Shown piece by piece: positions 1-9,272 of a DNA stretch of 64,000 bases. Both the position numbers and the translations under genes were made by a program. Source of the stretch: Glutamicibacter ardleyensis (GTDB lineage: Bacteria > Actinomycetota > Actinomycetes > Actinomycetales > Micrococcaceae); assembly GCF_014644555.1 (NCBI RefSeq), contig NZ_BMKX01000001.1, forward strand, positions 372,001-436,000, given 5' to 3'. Position 1 is the stretch's first letter. Each line of letters starts with the position of its first letter. A model generated the notes under the pieces. That model saw nothing but the letters and a program-made list of their open reading frames with translations. It had not been told where the DNA came from and ran no database searches.

Positions 1-1
1 G

Positions 2-649
2 CAGGTTCTAGCCCATGCCACAGCCGCACAACGCGCGGGAGCCGCAGGGTTGCTACTGGCGCCGATGAGCTACCAGCCGCTGACCGAGGCAGATGTCTTC
101 GAGCTATTTCGCACGCTAAGCGAACACACCGATCTGCCGGTGATTGTCTACGACAATCCGGGCACCACGCATTTCACTTTCAGCCTCGACCTTTACCGGC
201 GTCTGACCGAGTTACCCGGTATTTCCTCAATCAAAATCCCAGGCGTTCCAGCCCTAGCGGCCGAAGCCCGGGAGCACGTAGCCAAAATTCGCGCAGTCAT
301 CCCCGAGCATGTGAGCATCGGGGTATCCGGTGATGCTTCAGCTGCCCAAGGCTTAGCGGCAAGCTGCGATGTCTGGTACTCGGTCATTGGCGGCACCCTG
401 CCCGAACTGGCACTTCGGATCACCCGGGCAGTCCAAGCGGAAAACACTACCGAGGCGCTGGCCGAATCGGCACGACTAGCACCACTATGGGAGCTCTTCG
501 CCGAGTGCGGCGGAAGCCTGCGCGTAGTTGCAGCGATCGCAGAACAGCTCGGTCTAGCTCAGCGCTCTTGCCTTCCACTCCCGATTTTAGGTCTGGATCA
601 TAGCGATCGGGCACGCGTTGCCGCGTGCCTGATACGGCTAGGCCTCTAG
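2..649 (+). CDS. DHDPS/N-acetylneuraminate lyase family aldolase (5' truncated)
   Basis: Frame is open from base 2, so the N-terminal part lies outside the window; about 215 C-terminal residues are present. A YDNPGTT segment carries the Tyr of the DapA/NanA aldolase family, and a SIKIPG segment holds the expected Schiff-base Lys. These are class I TIM-barrel aldolases that join or split pyruvate and an aldehyde. The tail is loosely conserved, so it could be a DapA paralogue acting on another 2-oxo acid rather than the lysine-biosynthesis enzyme. Substrate is not decidable from this fragment. It converges on the acyl-CoA dehydrogenase that follows. Confidence 0.75.
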   Translation, partial: QVLAHATAAQRAGAAGLLLAPMSYQPLTEADVFELFRTLSEHTDLPVIVYDNPGTTHFTFSLDLYRRLTELPGISSIKIPGVPALAAEAREHVAKIRAVIPEHVSIGVSGDASAAQGLAASCDVWYSVIGGTLPELALRITRAVQAENTTEALAESARLAPLWELFAECGGSLRVVAAIAEQLGLAQRSCLPLPILGLDHSDRARVAACLIRLGL

Positions 650-661
650 GCTTGCTAGCGC

Positions 662-1798
662 TTAGGACTCGATCAGTCCGCGGCCCACGATCAACTGCAT
701 GATTTCGTTGGTACCTTCCAGAATCTGGTGCACTCGCAGATCACGGACAATTTTTTCTAGCCCATATTCGCTGAGGTATCCGTATCCACCGTGCAGCTGG
801 ATCGCGGTGTTGGCAGCGTTAAACCCAGCGTCCGTCGCCACCCGCTTGGCCATGGCGCAAAGCCGCACGGCATCCGGGGCCTTCGCATCCAGCGCCGCAG
901 CAGCCCTGCGCAACAAGCTTCGCGCAGCTTCTAGTTCCATATCCATGTCGGCAAGTTTAAAAACCAAGGCTTCTTGTTTGGTCAGCGGGCCACCAAAGGC
1001 TTCGCGTTCCTTGAGGTATGCCACCGACTTTTCGAGAGCGAGTTGCCCGCCGCCGATGGAGCAAGCACCGATATTCAGCCGGCCGCCATTGAGGCCACTC
1101 ATTGCAATCGAGAAACCCTGGCCCTCATTACCCAAGAGGTTGCTTGCAGGAATACGCACATCTTGCATGAAGACCTGCCTGGTGGGCTGGGCATTCCAGC
1201 CCATCTTCTTTTCCTTTGGTCCGAACGAAAGCCCTTGAGCATCGGCTGGAACGAGGAAAGCGCTAATCCCCTTCGCACCGGTATTCGCGGTGCGTGCCAT
1301 GACTAGATACAGTGCGGAAGAACCAGCCCCAGAAATGAACTGCTTGGCACCGTTGAGGACGTATTCATCTCCGTCCAAAACTGCACTGGTACTTAGCGCC
1401 GCCGCATCGGAGCCAACGCCTGGTTCGGTCAGGCAATAGGACCCAAGATCCGTCATGGCTGCCATCGTCGGGAGCCAAGTGGAACGTTGCTCATGGGTTC
1501 CATAACTATCGATCATCCACACCACCATGTTATGGATGGAAATATAGGCGGCGATAGTAGGGCAGGCCTTGGACAATTCTTCGAAAATCAGGACAGCGTC
1601 GCTACGCGTGAGTCCGGAACCGCCATACTCTTCGCTGACGTAGATGCCACCGACGCCCAGTTCGCCAGCCTCGGCCAACACATCAACGGGAAAATGTTCC
1701 TTCGCATCCCACTCCAAAGCATGAGGGGCAATTTTTTCTGCGGCAAAATCTCGAACCGCTTCAACTAGCTCACGTTGTTCCTCGTTGAGCTCAAACAT
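662..1798 (-). CDS. Acyl-CoA dehydrogenase (short/branched-chain type)
   Basis: A 378-residue FAD flavoenzyme that oxidises acyl-CoA to 2-enoyl-CoA and passes electrons to ETF. The N-terminal helical domain begins FELNEEQREL. The middle carries the FAD-binding YCLTEPGVGSDAA stretch. The C-terminus has LHGGYGY and ILEGTNEI, whose Glu (about residue 361) is the catalytic base position of short-chain and isobutyryl-CoA dehydrogenases. I chose the ATG at 1798 because AGGAAGG lies just upstream; the frame stays open to 1873 without a comparable RBS. Size is normal for the family. Branched-chain or short-chain substrate is likely; the Bkd complex at 44-48 kb could supply one, but that link is only inferred. 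Confidence 0.9.
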   Translation of the reverse strand: MFELNEEQRELVEAVRDFAAEKIAPHALEWDAKEHFPVDVLAEAGELGVGGIYVSEEYGGSGLTRSDAVLIFEELSKACPTIAAYISIHNMVVWMIDSYGTHEQRSTWLPTMAAMTDLGSYCLTEPGVGSDAAALSTSAVLDGDEYVLNGAKQFISGAGSSALYLVMARTANTGAKGISAFLVPADAQGLSFGPKEKKMGWNAQPTRQVFMQDVRIPASNLLGNEGQGFSIAMSGLNGGRLNIGACSIGGGQLALEKSVAYLKEREAFGGPLTKQEALVFKLADMDMELEAARSLLRRAAAALDAKAPDAVRLCAMAKRVATDAGFNAANTAIQLHGGYGYLSEYGLEKIVRDLRVHQILEGTNEIMQLIVGRGLIES

Positions 1799-1997
1799 GA
1801 CAAACCCTTCCTGACCACCACTCGTTGTGATCCACACTACATCGATTGTGTTGTCATTAAATCCGCAAGACAACTAAGGATCAACGAAACTTGGTCTCAC
1901 CAAAACACGTCGTGCAGTTTGAGTAGTAAATTCGCCTTGTTCCTCCAGAGCGTCATGATGCACCCCTGCCCGGAGCATCTCGGCCATACTAGGATTC

Positions 1998-2687
1998 ATG
2001 GACCTCAGCTCAACTGCACAGAAAAACCAGCCAGTGATACCGCGACGTGCCGCCAGCGTCCTGATGATTCGCGAAGGTGCTCAGGGGCTGGAGGTCTTTA
2101 TTCAGCACCGAGTCTCCACCATGGACTTCGCCGCCGGAATGGTTGTTTATCCAGGCGGACGCGTTGACGCGCAGGACGTGGCCGAGGCGCAGTCGGAGGC
2201 AATCCCGCATGCGCTGGCCGTTGAACACGCAAAGTTGTGGAAAGATTCCTCGCTCTGGGAGCAGGGCGAGGAACAAGCGGTGCTTGATGCCGGGACGCTA
2301 TTGGCCGCGGCTCGGCGGGAAATTTTCGAGGAAACCGGTGCCCAGCTGGACGTGAGCCAGCTGCGTCCGTACGCTAACTGGATCACTCCGCCGGATAATC
2401 CCAAGCGCTTTGACACATTCTTCTATGTGGCTCATGTTCAGCCCGGGCAGGAACCGAGTCATCAGACCACCGAGGCCTCAAATTCGGAATGGATCAGGCC
2501 GGCAGAGTTATTCGCCAAGTTTGAGCGTGGCGAGGTGGGGCTCATGCGCCCGACCCGAACCACTCTGGAAGATCTTGCCGCACTAGGAACGGTGGCGGCA
2601 GCGATGGGCGCAGCAACCCCCATTAGGACGGTCCGCCCGCAGCGCATGCCACCAGCAGCCGATTCAAAGAAAGAACGCGCCAGCTAA
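1998..2687 (+). CDS. Nudix hydrolase, NUDT19/CoA-diphosphatase-like
   Basis: A 229-residue protein with a Nudix box read as REIFEETGA at about residues 107-115, which supplies the metal-binding Glu residues for hydrolysis of nucleoside-diphosphate-linked substrates. VVYPGGRVD lies upstream, separated from the box by an insertion of about 45 residues, an arrangement seen in NUDT7/NUDT19-like proteins. The Glu normally found earlier in the box is replaced by Ala, so the motif is not textbook. The C-terminal tail is low complexity. It is divergent from the acyl-CoA dehydrogenase; CoA-ester turnover would fit but is inference. Confidence 0.8.
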   Translation: MDLSSTAQKNQPVIPRRAASVLMIREGAQGLEVFIQHRVSTMDFAAGMVVYPGGRVDAQDVAEAQSEAIPHALAVEHAKLWKDSSLWEQGEEQAVLDAGTLLAAARREIFEETGAQLDVSQLRPYANWITPPDNPKRFDTFFYVAHVQPGQEPSHQTTEASNSEWIRPAELFAKFERGEVGLMRPTRTTLEDLAALGTVAAAMGAATPIRTVRPQRMPPAADSKKERAS

Positions 2688-2872
2688 CCGGGCAAGGCCC
2701 GGTATCCCTCGATAGGGCAACGATGCAACTGGACAACTTTGGTGTTGGCCATCGCCCGGGGATCCAGAGATTGAGTACCCAGCGTCCCCGAAGGGATCAG
2801 CTCGGCGGCGTGATTGAGGAGCAATTTCACCATCGCAGCAGCAAGATGATCTTCTTGCGCTGACAAGCACAC
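2684..2872 (-). CDS. Small hypothetical ORF or gene remnant
   Basis: A 62-codon frame from a GTG, ending against the Nudix stop (4-base overlap). The frame stays open 5' of the GTG back to a TGA near 2923, and its codons read protein-like (LDVPASVVCLSAQEDHL). That stretch vaguely recalls the strand-loop before the acidic residue of alpha/beta hydrolases, but no C-terminal GH motif follows. No good RBS is visible. I do not recognise it; it could be a decayed 3' gene fragment or chance. Confidence 0.25.
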   Translation of the reverse strand: MCLSAQEDHLAAAMVKLLLNHAAELIPSGTLGTQSLDPRAMANTKVVQLHRCPIEGYRALPG

Positions 2873-2990
2873 GACCGAGGCGGGAACGTCTAAGGGCTGC
2901 CTAGGATCGGAAGCCGGTCAATCTTAACCTCCGCTTAACACCCCGGGCTTCAAACGCCCACCCTCGGCCATTCCACCCCTTCAGGGCGCA

Positions 2991-3031
2991 GCCAATCGCC
3001 CCGGAGGAACTTGTCCCCCGGGGCAATTGGC
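2991..3031 (-). terminator. Hairpin terminator after aldehyde dehydrogenase
   Basis: Arms 2991-3004 and 3018-3031 pair at 13 of 14 positions (GCCAATCGCCCCGG against CCGGGGCAATTGGC). It lies 25 bases beyond the aldehyde dehydrogenase stop. There is no long U tract on either side. Confidence 0.6.
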
Positions 3032-3055
3032 GTGGATTCTTGTACTAGAGAATTT

Positions 3056-4549
3056 TTAGAACGGGTACTGCTTATCGGTGCTCTGCACACCAATCCAATG
3101 GTCGGTGGTGAACTCCTCGATAGCCCATTCCCCGTTGAAGCGACCTAGTCCGGAGTTCTTCTCGCCACCGAACATCACATGCGGTTCATCATTAACGGTG
3201 ATGTCATTGATATGGGTCATTCCAGCCTTGATGCCGCGGGCAAAGCGCACGCCCTTTTCAATGTCGGTCGTGAACACCGCACTGGATAATCCAAACTCGG
3301 TATCGTTAGCCAGCTCCAGCGCATGTTCTTCACTGTCCGCCCGAACGATGCCCACTACGGGACCGAAGATCTCTTCACGGAACAACTCCATCTCGCTGGT
3401 GACATCCGCAAAAACATGCGGAGGAATCACCCGGCCGACAACTTCTCCGGCCAAAACTTCACGGGCGCCCTCACTTCGCGCCTGCTCGATTTTTCCCTGC
3501 ACGCTGGCGAGCTGTGAATCATTGATGATGGGCCCCACAATGTTTTCCGGGTTAGCCGCATCTCCGTACTTGATCGTAGCTACGTGGGCCGCAAACTGCT
3601 CCACAAACTGGTCGTAGACCGGGGCTTCGACGATAATCCGGTTGATCGCCATGCAGATCTGCCCCTGGTGCAGGAACTTGCCCATGGCTGCTGCGCGGAC
3701 CGCCTGCTCCATATTTGCGTCGGCGAGCACCACAAACGGCGCATTGCCGCCCAACTCCAGTGCAACGCGTTTCATATGCTTACCGGAGACCGCTAGCTTT
3801 CCAACATTTTGCCCCACCGGGGTGGATCCGGTGAAGGAAATGAAGGATGGAACCGGGTGTCCTACAAAATGATCGCCAATTTCCGAGCCCGAACCAATTA
3901 CCACGCTGAACACACCGCCCGGGATTCCAGCAGCTTCGAAGGCCTTAGCCAAAACCAGTGCGCCTACCAAGGGGGTATCACTAGCCGGTTTGAGCACTAC
4001 CGCGTTGCCAAGCGCTAAGGCTGGCGCCACCGAACGCTGGGAGAGCAACATTGGGAAATTCCACGGGCTGATCACACCGACCACCCCGACAGGTTCGCGG
4101 TATACCCGGTTTTCCTTGCCCGCACTGTTTGACGGCAAGATCTTGCCGTGCACGCGGGTTGGGAAGGTGGCTGCTTCGCGGGTAGCTGCGATGGTTCCGG
4201 AGACTTCCACGTTGGCCTTGAGAACCGAGGAACCGGACTCTGCCACGAGCAGCGCGACCAAGTCGTCGTAGTTTGCCTGCAGGTAGTCCGCGGCCTTGTT
4301 GAGCACGGCTGCCCGCTTTGCCGGAATCAGCGCCGCCCATTCGCGCTGGGCTGCGCGGGCCGTTTCGTAGGCTTCGTCTACGTCTGCCGTAGAGGCCTGG
4401 CGGATTTCAGCAAGTACGGAATCATCAAATGGATTACGGGTGACCAGCGTTGAGCCGCTGTTCCCCTCGCGCCATGCCCCGGCAATAAAAAGCTGTGCCG
4501 GTAGTTGATCAAGGAAAGCCGGTCGGTTGGATACTGCTTGCTTGGTCAT
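3056..4549 (-). CDS. Aldehyde dehydrogenase (benzaldehyde/vanillin dehydrogenase-like)
   Basis: A 497-residue NAD(P)-dependent ALDH. Visible landmarks: SPWNF with Asn164 of the oxyanion hole, the nucleotide-binding FTGSTPVG at about 239-246, ELGGNAP with general-base Glu265, and GQICMAINR with catalytic Cys299. The C-terminus [27 protein letters not shown]-like ending (split here by its key residues [10 protein letters not shown]) is typical of aromatic-aldehyde members. Start is the ATG at 4549 with AAGGA upstream; ten extra codons to 4579 are open but lack an RBS. It lies upstream of nothing co-directional except the HxlR gene, so an aldehyde or quinone stress link with that regulator is possible. 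Substrate is inferred only. Confidence 0.85.
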   Translation of the reverse strand: MTKQAVSNRPAFLDQLPAQLFIAGAWREGNSGSTLVTRNPFDDSVLAEIRQASTADVDEAYETARAAQREWAALIPAKRAAVLNKAADYLQANYDDLVALLVAESGSSVLKANVEVSGTIAATREAATFPTRVHGKILPSNSAGKENRVYREPVGVVGVISPWNFPMLLSQRSVAPALALGNAVVLKPASDTPLVGALVLAKAFEAAGIPGGVFSVVIGSGSEIGDHFVGHPVPSFISFTGSTPVGQNVGKLAVSGKHMKRVALELGGNAPFVVLADANMEQAVRAAAMGKFLHQGQICMAINRIIVEAPVYDQFVEQFAAHVATIKYGDAANPENIVGPIINDSQLASVQGKIEQARSEGAREVLAGEVVGRVIPPHVFADVTSEMELFREEIFGPVVGIVRADSEEHALELANDTEFGLSSAVFTTDIEKGVRFARGIKAGMTHINDITVNDEPHVMFGGEKNSGLGRFNGEWAIEEFTTDHWIGVQSTDKQYPF

Positions 4550-4675
4550 GGATAGTCCTTCCCACAGTGCGGCTTTCACGCCGCAGCGAATCGAGCTCTT
4601 AGCCCCATTGTTCGCGGGAAGCCGGCGCTCTTCAAGGCTCTTATCGCAGAGCGCAATTCCTGGTTGAAAATAATC

Positions 4676-5041
4676 TTAATTTTCGTCAAAGAGTTCTCGG
4701 GCGGCCATAACCTTGGCGGCATGTTTTTCGGACCAGATCCGGATAGCGTCCATGGGTTCAAGTAGGCTGAGGCCTAAATTTGTCAGTTCGTAATCTACCC
4801 GGATTGGCACCTGAGCGGTCACCTGGCGATCTACCAGACCGTCACGTTCCAAAGTACGCAGCGTGCTAGTGAGTACCTTGGGAGTCACCGAACCGATGTG
4901 CTGGCGTAACTCGGAGAAACGAAGTGGTCCGCTAGCTAGGGTAAGCATCACTAAAGGGGTCCATTTATCTCCCAAACGTTGCATAATTTCACGTGAGGGG
5001 CAGTCAGGAACGAGAACATTAAACGTCGGCGTACTATCCAT
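4676..5041 (-). CDS. HxlR-family transcriptional regulator
   Basis: A 121-residue winged-helix regulator of one-domain HxlR type. The motif DCPSREIMQRLGDKWTPLVM is at residues 13-32, followed by LRFSELRQHIGSVTPKVLT as the recognition region and the wing around VDRQV. A single Cys14 stands where redox-sensing members (YodB, QorR, HypR) carry their sensor Cys, so it may respond to quinones, aldehydes or disulfide stress. It is transcribed divergently from the reductase at 5122, and palindromes in the shared promoter region suggest it controls both. Confidence 0.85.
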   Translation of the reverse strand: MDSTPTFNVLVPDCPSREIMQRLGDKWTPLVMLTLASGPLRFSELRQHIGSVTPKVLTSTLRTLERDGLVDRQVTAQVPIRVDYELTNLGLSLLEPMDAIRIWSEKHAAKVMAARELFDEN

Positions 5042-5086
5042 TAGGTAACCTAGTTTCGTTGAAGTACTCAGTATCTAAAGGATACT
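5042..5086. promoter_or_regulatory. Candidate HxlR operators in divergent promoter region
   Basis: Two palindromes lie between the divergent HxlR and reductase genes. TAGGTAACCTA at 5042-5052 touches the HxlR start codon. AGTATC-N5-GATACT at 5070-5086 lies 36 bases before the reductase start. Position and symmetry suit dimeric HxlR binding; which site is used is unknown. Confidence 0.45.
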
Positions 5087-5121
5087 ATCAAAGTGAACGA
5101 TACAGCTACGAGAGGATCATC

Positions 5122-5730
5122 ATGAAGATTGCAGTTTACGGAGCCACCGGAATGGTAGGCAGCCAGATCACCGCCGAGGCGCTCAGCCGTGGCCACGAAG
5201 TCACCGCCGTGAGCAGCACCGGCAAGAGCATCGAAGGCACTGCTTCGGCCACCGCCCAGCTGAGCGATACCGCGGCTTACCGCGATCTGGGTAAAAACCA
5301 CGACGTTGTTGTCATCTCCGTGCCTCCATCGCGCACGGGCGGCGACCACCAGGAATACATTGACGCCTTCGAGGAAATCACCGAAACCCTCATCCCGGCA
5401 CGTCTGATCGTTGTCGGCGGCGCAGGAGCGACCGAAGTGGACGGAGTCCGCCTCTACGACACCCCGGGATTCCCCGAAGAATACAAGGCTGAGGCGCTGA
5501 CCAGCGGCGCCGTGTATGACATGTTGACCTCGGTCTCCGGGATCACCTGGACCATGGCCGCGCCGGCCCCAGTCATCGCCCCGGGCACCCGTACCGGCAA
5601 CTACACCCTCGGCGCAAACTCCCCTGCCGGTGACTTCGTGTCCACCCAGGACTTCGCGGTCGCTATCGTGGACGAAATCGAAACTCCGGTTCACGAGAAC
5701 CGTCGTTTCACCGTCGCCAGCGAAAAGTAA
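5122..5730 (+). CDS. NmrA/SDR-type NAD(P)-binding oxidoreductase
   Basis: A 202-residue single Rossmann domain starting MKIAVYGATGMVGSQI, the glycine-rich dinucleotide motif of atypical SDR/NmrA-like proteins. There is no YxxxK pair of classical SDRs, as expected for atypical members. The ATG at 5122 was chosen over upstream in-frame starts because AGAGGAT lies just before it and the Rossmann strand starts there. Divergent from an HxlR gene, a layout common for quinone- or electrophile-stress reductases. Enzyme activity is not certain; NmrA-like members can be sensors. Confidence 0.8.
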   Translation: MKIAVYGATGMVGSQITAEALSRGHEVTAVSSTGKSIEGTASATAQLSDTAAYRDLGKNHDVVVISVPPSRTGGDHQEYIDAFEEITETLIPARLIVVGGAGATEVDGVRLYDTPGFPEEYKAEALTSGAVYDMLTSVSGITWTMAAPAPVIAPGTRTGNYTLGANSPAGDFVSTQDFAVAIVDEIETPVHENRRFTVASEK

Positions 5731-5869
5731 AGATCTGCCAACCGGTCGACCAAGGACCAGAGAGATTCATTAACCTTTGCCCTGCAAGGGAACAAATCTG
5801 ACCTTTGGCTCTTGGTTGACTAAGGTTGTCTACGTCATCTCTCACTCACTCAAAGGTAAATCTGCGTTC

Positions 5870-7528
5870 ATGCGACGAAATCAGCGTGCCACCCGCCTAC
5901 TCACCGGGGCCTTAGCCCTGCCGTTGGCAGCGGCCCTCATTGCCGGCTGCTCCTCCACCGAGGATCCATCCGCTAACAAGGACACAAAACCCGTCGCCGG
6001 GGGAACGCTGGTTTACGCCTCGGGAGACGCCGAGCCTAGCTGCCTTGACCCACATGTGGGCGGCAACTATCCGCAGGCACTGGTGGCATCCCAGTTCATG
6101 GAATCGCTGTTCACCAAGGACGCCGAGGGGAAGATCATCCCATGGCTGGCAGAAAAATCCGAGGTTTCCGCCGATGGCCTGACCCGCACCATTACACTGC
6201 GTGACGGAATCACCTTCCACGACGGAACCAAGCTCACCTCCGAGGCGATCAAAGCCAATATCGAGCACCTTCAGGATCCAAATACTGCTTCGTCCACCGG
6301 CTACCTAGCCGTGGGCAAGGTTGACCAGATCAAGCTCGTCGACGATCTCACCGCAGAACTTAAGCTTTCCGCGCCAGACAACGCGTTGCTCGAATCACTA
6401 TCCATGCCGTGGACCGCAATTCAGTCCCCCCAGGGACTGAAACGCGATCAGGCAGCAAACTGCGCCGCCCCTGCAGGCACCGGCCCATTCAAGGTCGAAT
6501 CGTGGGATCGTCAGCAAGCGGTCAATCTGGTGCGTTACGAAGATTATGTCTCCCCGGCAGCAAATGCCGAACGCGCCAGCGCCACCTCCTATCTGGACGG
6601 CATCACCTGGCGCTTCATCCCCGAGGCCGCCAGCCGCTATGCGGCGCTACAGTCCGGCGAGGTTGACGTCATTGACAACCCACAGCCAGATACCATCTCC
6701 ACGGCCGCCGATAACGGACTGGGCCACCTAGACGCGCCACGTCCAGGCGCCTCAAATCGGCTCGAGCTGAACAGCTCCAAGGCACCATTTGATGATGTGC
6801 GCGTCCGCGAAGCGTTCATGCACTCCGTCGATGTGAACTCCGGAATCAACTCGCTGTACTTCAACACCGCAAAGCGCAGCTACTCATTGCTCTCCAGTGT
6901 TGAACCACTGGGTATCTCGGATGACTCAAAGTTCACCACCGATGCCACCAAGGCTAACGAGCTACTCGATGCTGCCGGCTGGAGCGAGCGCGACTCCGAA
7001 GGTTACCGAGTCAAGGACGGCAAACGCCTCACTCTGAAGTTCCCGGTTTCCACCAACCAGTCGGTTCCTGCCGAGCAGTCACTGTTTGAACAGATGCAGG
7101 CCGCCGCTAAGCCAGTTGGTTTTGAGGTCAAGATCGAGTTGCTGGATCTGTCCAGCTGGTACGGTGCACTGGCCAAGCACGAGTACGATCTCGTTTCCGC
7201 TCCGTACACCAAGGTCGGTCCGAGCGTCCTGCGCATCTTGTTCCACTCCGATTCAACGATTCCCGCACCCAGCGGTTACTTCGCCAACAATGCGCAGATC
7301 AAGGATCCTAAGCTAGATCAACTGCTCGTCGACGCGGAGCAAACCAACGACGAAGCTGAGCGTGCCGAGCTCTACAAGCAGGCCCAGCAGATCGTGCTGG
7401 ACGGCTACTACGTGATGCCGCTCTACGATCAGCAGAACCACTTCCTGTATTCGAAGAACGTTCACGGTATGGGCGAGACCACCGCGGTTTCCTCGCCGAT
7501 CTACTACAACGTATTCCTCGATAAATAA
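5870..7528 (+). CDS. Oligopeptide ABC transporter substrate-binding lipoprotein
   Basis: A 552-residue family 5 solute-binding protein (OppA/DppA fold). A signal peptide of about 26 residues ends in the lipobox LIAGC, with lipidated Cys27. The mature start carries GGTLVYASGDAEPSCLDPH, typical of the family, and RDGITFHDGTKLTSEAIKAN is the conserved early segment. It would sit outside the membrane and deliver peptides or similar ligands to the two permeases downstream. I chose the ATG at 5870 because it begins the signal peptide; the frame is open back to 5777 but those residues do not suit a leader. First gene of a four-gene operon. Confidence 0.9.
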   Translation: MRRNQRATRLLTGALALPLAAALIAGCSSTEDPSANKDTKPVAGGTLVYASGDAEPSCLDPHVGGNYPQALVASQFMESLFTKDAEGKIIPWLAEKSEVSADGLTRTITLRDGITFHDGTKLTSEAIKANIEHLQDPNTASSTGYLAVGKVDQIKLVDDLTAELKLSAPDNALLESLSMPWTAIQSPQGLKRDQAANCAAPAGTGPFKVESWDRQQAVNLVRYEDYVSPAANAERASATSYLDGITWRFIPEAASRYAALQSGEVDVIDNPQPDTISTAADNGLGHLDAPRPGASNRLELNSSKAPFDDVRVREAFMHSVDVNSGINSLYFNTAKRSYSLLSSVEPLGISDDSKFTTDATKANELLDAAGWSERDSEGYRVKDGKRLTLKFPVSTNQSVPAEQSLFEQMQAAAKPVGFEVKIELLDLSSWYGALAKHEYDLVSAPYTKVGPSVLRILFHSDSTIPAPSGYFANNAQIKDPKLDQLLVDAEQTNDEAERAELYKQAQQIVLDGYYVMPLYDQQNHFLYSKNVHGMGETTAVSSPIYYNVFLDK

Positions 7529-7545
7529 GCGGTAAACACCTCACA

Positions 7546-8478
7546 ATGAAACTGCTCGCTTGGTTGGGTCGCAAGGTTGGCGGCGCGCTGGTGGTGCTGT
7601 GGCTGGTTGCCACCGCCATCTTTATCGGCGTACGCCTCATCCCTGGCGACCCAGCCGAAGCGATCATGGGTGGTCCAGGTTCACAGGCTTCGGCCGAGGC
7701 TCTGGCCAACGCCCGCTCCGAGTATGGTCTTGATCTGCCGATCATCAGTCAATATTTTTTGTTCCTCGCCAAACTCATCCGCTTGGACTTCGGAACTTCT
7801 TATTCCTTCAAAGACCCGGTCCTGCAGATCATGGGCGAGGTACTCCCACCGACCATCAATCTGGCGTTATTGGCGCTAGTGGTGGCTTGGCTACTGGCCT
7901 TACTCTTTGCGTTGCTTGCGATGCGCGCCAATAAATTCGGCCGACTGCTGGGTAACGCGGTAGAGATTGTGGCAGCCGCAGTTCCGCACTTTTGGCTCGG
8001 CGCGGTGCTCATCATGTTGTTCTCCTCGATGCTCGGCTGGCTTCCCGCCGTCGCCAATGGAACTCCCGCCGGGCTAGTCTTACCGGTACTGACCTTGGCG
8101 CTTCCGCTAGCCGGATTCCTCACCCAGCTGATGCGTGACTCGCTGAATACCGCGATGGGTAGCCAGTTTGCCCTGGCAGCTCGCGCTCGCGGCGAAAGCC
8201 GGCTGACGGTGTTCCGCCGTCACGGCTTACGCCATGCCGCTTTGCCTGCGCTTGGGCTGACCGGGTGGGCTTTTTCTTCACTACTTTCCGGTGCGGTGGT
8301 CGTCGAGGCGATCTTCGCCCGTCCGGGCTTGGGCCGTTCCTTGCTTTCCGCGGTACTTGCCCGAGACATTCCTATGGTTACCGGCATCGCGTTGTTCTCT
8401 GCACTTGTTTATATCGTCGTGATGGCGTTGACCGAAGCCATTGAGCGACTCATCGATCCGGCGGGGGCAGAATCATGA
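7546..8478 (+). CDS. Oligopeptide ABC transporter permease, DppB type
   Basis: A 310-residue inner-membrane protein with about six hydrophobic segments. It starts LLAWLGRKVGGALVVLWLVATAIF and carries IPGDPAEAIMGGPGS after TM1, a hallmark of DppB/OppB. The EAA loop for the ATPase is at ARARGESRLTVFRRHGLRHA. It follows the binding protein by 17 bases and overlaps the next permease by 4 bases (ATGA), so it is translated as one unit with it. Confidence 0.9.
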   Translation: MKLLAWLGRKVGGALVVLWLVATAIFIGVRLIPGDPAEAIMGGPGSQASAEALANARSEYGLDLPIISQYFLFLAKLIRLDFGTSYSFKDPVLQIMGEVLPPTINLALLALVVAWLLALLFALLAMRANKFGRLLGNAVEIVAAAVPHFWLGAVLIMLFSSMLGWLPAVANGTPAGLVLPVLTLALPLAGFLTQLMRDSLNTAMGSQFALAARARGESRLTVFRRHGLRHAALPALGLTGWAFSSLLSGAVVVEAIFARPGLGRSLLSAVLARDIPMVTGIALFSALVYIVVMALTEAIERLIDPAGAES

Positions 8479-9272
8479 GCCGTACCGCAAAAATTCTCAG
8501 CTCACTTTTCATTCTCTTCTGGGTACTCACTGCGTTTGCTCCGTCACTTATTGCTCCGGCAGATCCGCTGGCGATCAATCCGTCCCAGGCCTTTCAGGCC
8601 CCTAGCAGCGCTCACATTTTTGGCACCGACGAGTCCGGCCGTGACGTATTCACCCGGGTGATCCACGGTGCCGGCGACTCTCTCTATATTGGTTTGGCTG
8701 CCACCGCGCTGGGCATGGGTTTGGCTTTGGTCTTAGGAACCGCGGCCGCCTTGGCTCCGCGCTGGCTCGACGAGGTAATCTTGCGGGTGCTCGAAGCGCT
8801 CTACTCGGTTCCCTCCTTACTCATGGCGTTGCTGATTATTGCGTTTACCGGACCCGGCGTGGGCCCGGCGATTGTTGCGGTGGGCTTATCCACGGCCCCC
8901 GGTTACGCGCGGCTGGTACGCAGCCAGATCCGCACGCTGAAAAACTCGGAAATGTTGGAGGCCGCCACCGTGCTTGGGCGCGGTACCTGGCTGAAGGTCC
9001 GTAATCATCTCGTGCCAAACGCGTTGCAACCGTTGCTCGCGCTGGTCACCTTGGGCATTGGCCAAGCGGTGATCTGGGCGGCTGCCCTGTCATTCCTTGG
9101 TCTAGGCACTCCCCCGCCAGCGCCCGAATGGGGTGCGATGCTTTCGGCCGGACGCACCTACTTACACCTTGCCTGGTGGTTGAGCTTCTTCCCGGGACTG
9201 GCAATTGTCGTTGTTGCGGCCGGTTCCACGCTGATCGGGCGCGCCCTGGGCGGAAAGGTGAAAGCCGTATGA
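8475..9272 (+). CDS. Oligopeptide ABC transporter permease, DppC type
   Basis: A 265-residue membrane protein, second half of the transport channel. HIFGTDESGRDVFTRVIHGA is the DppC/OppC signature between TM1 and TM2, and the EAA loop reads EAATVLGRGTWLKVRNHLVPN. Overlaps its neighbours by 4 bases on each side. It is slightly shorter than many DppC proteins because the N-terminal cytoplasmic tail is brief. Confidence 0.9.
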   Translation: MSRTAKILSSLFILFWVLTAFAPSLIAPADPLAINPSQAFQAPSSAHIFGTDESGRDVFTRVIHGAGDSLYIGLAATALGMGLALVLGTAAALAPRWLDEVILRVLEALYSVPSLLMALLIIAFTGPGVGPAIVAVGLSTAPGYARLVRSQIRTLKNSEMLEAATVLGRGTWLKVRNHLVPNALQPLLALVTLGIGQAVIWAAALSFLGLGTPPPAPEWGAMLSAGRTYLHLAWWLSFFPGLAIVVVAAGSTLIGRALGGKVKAV

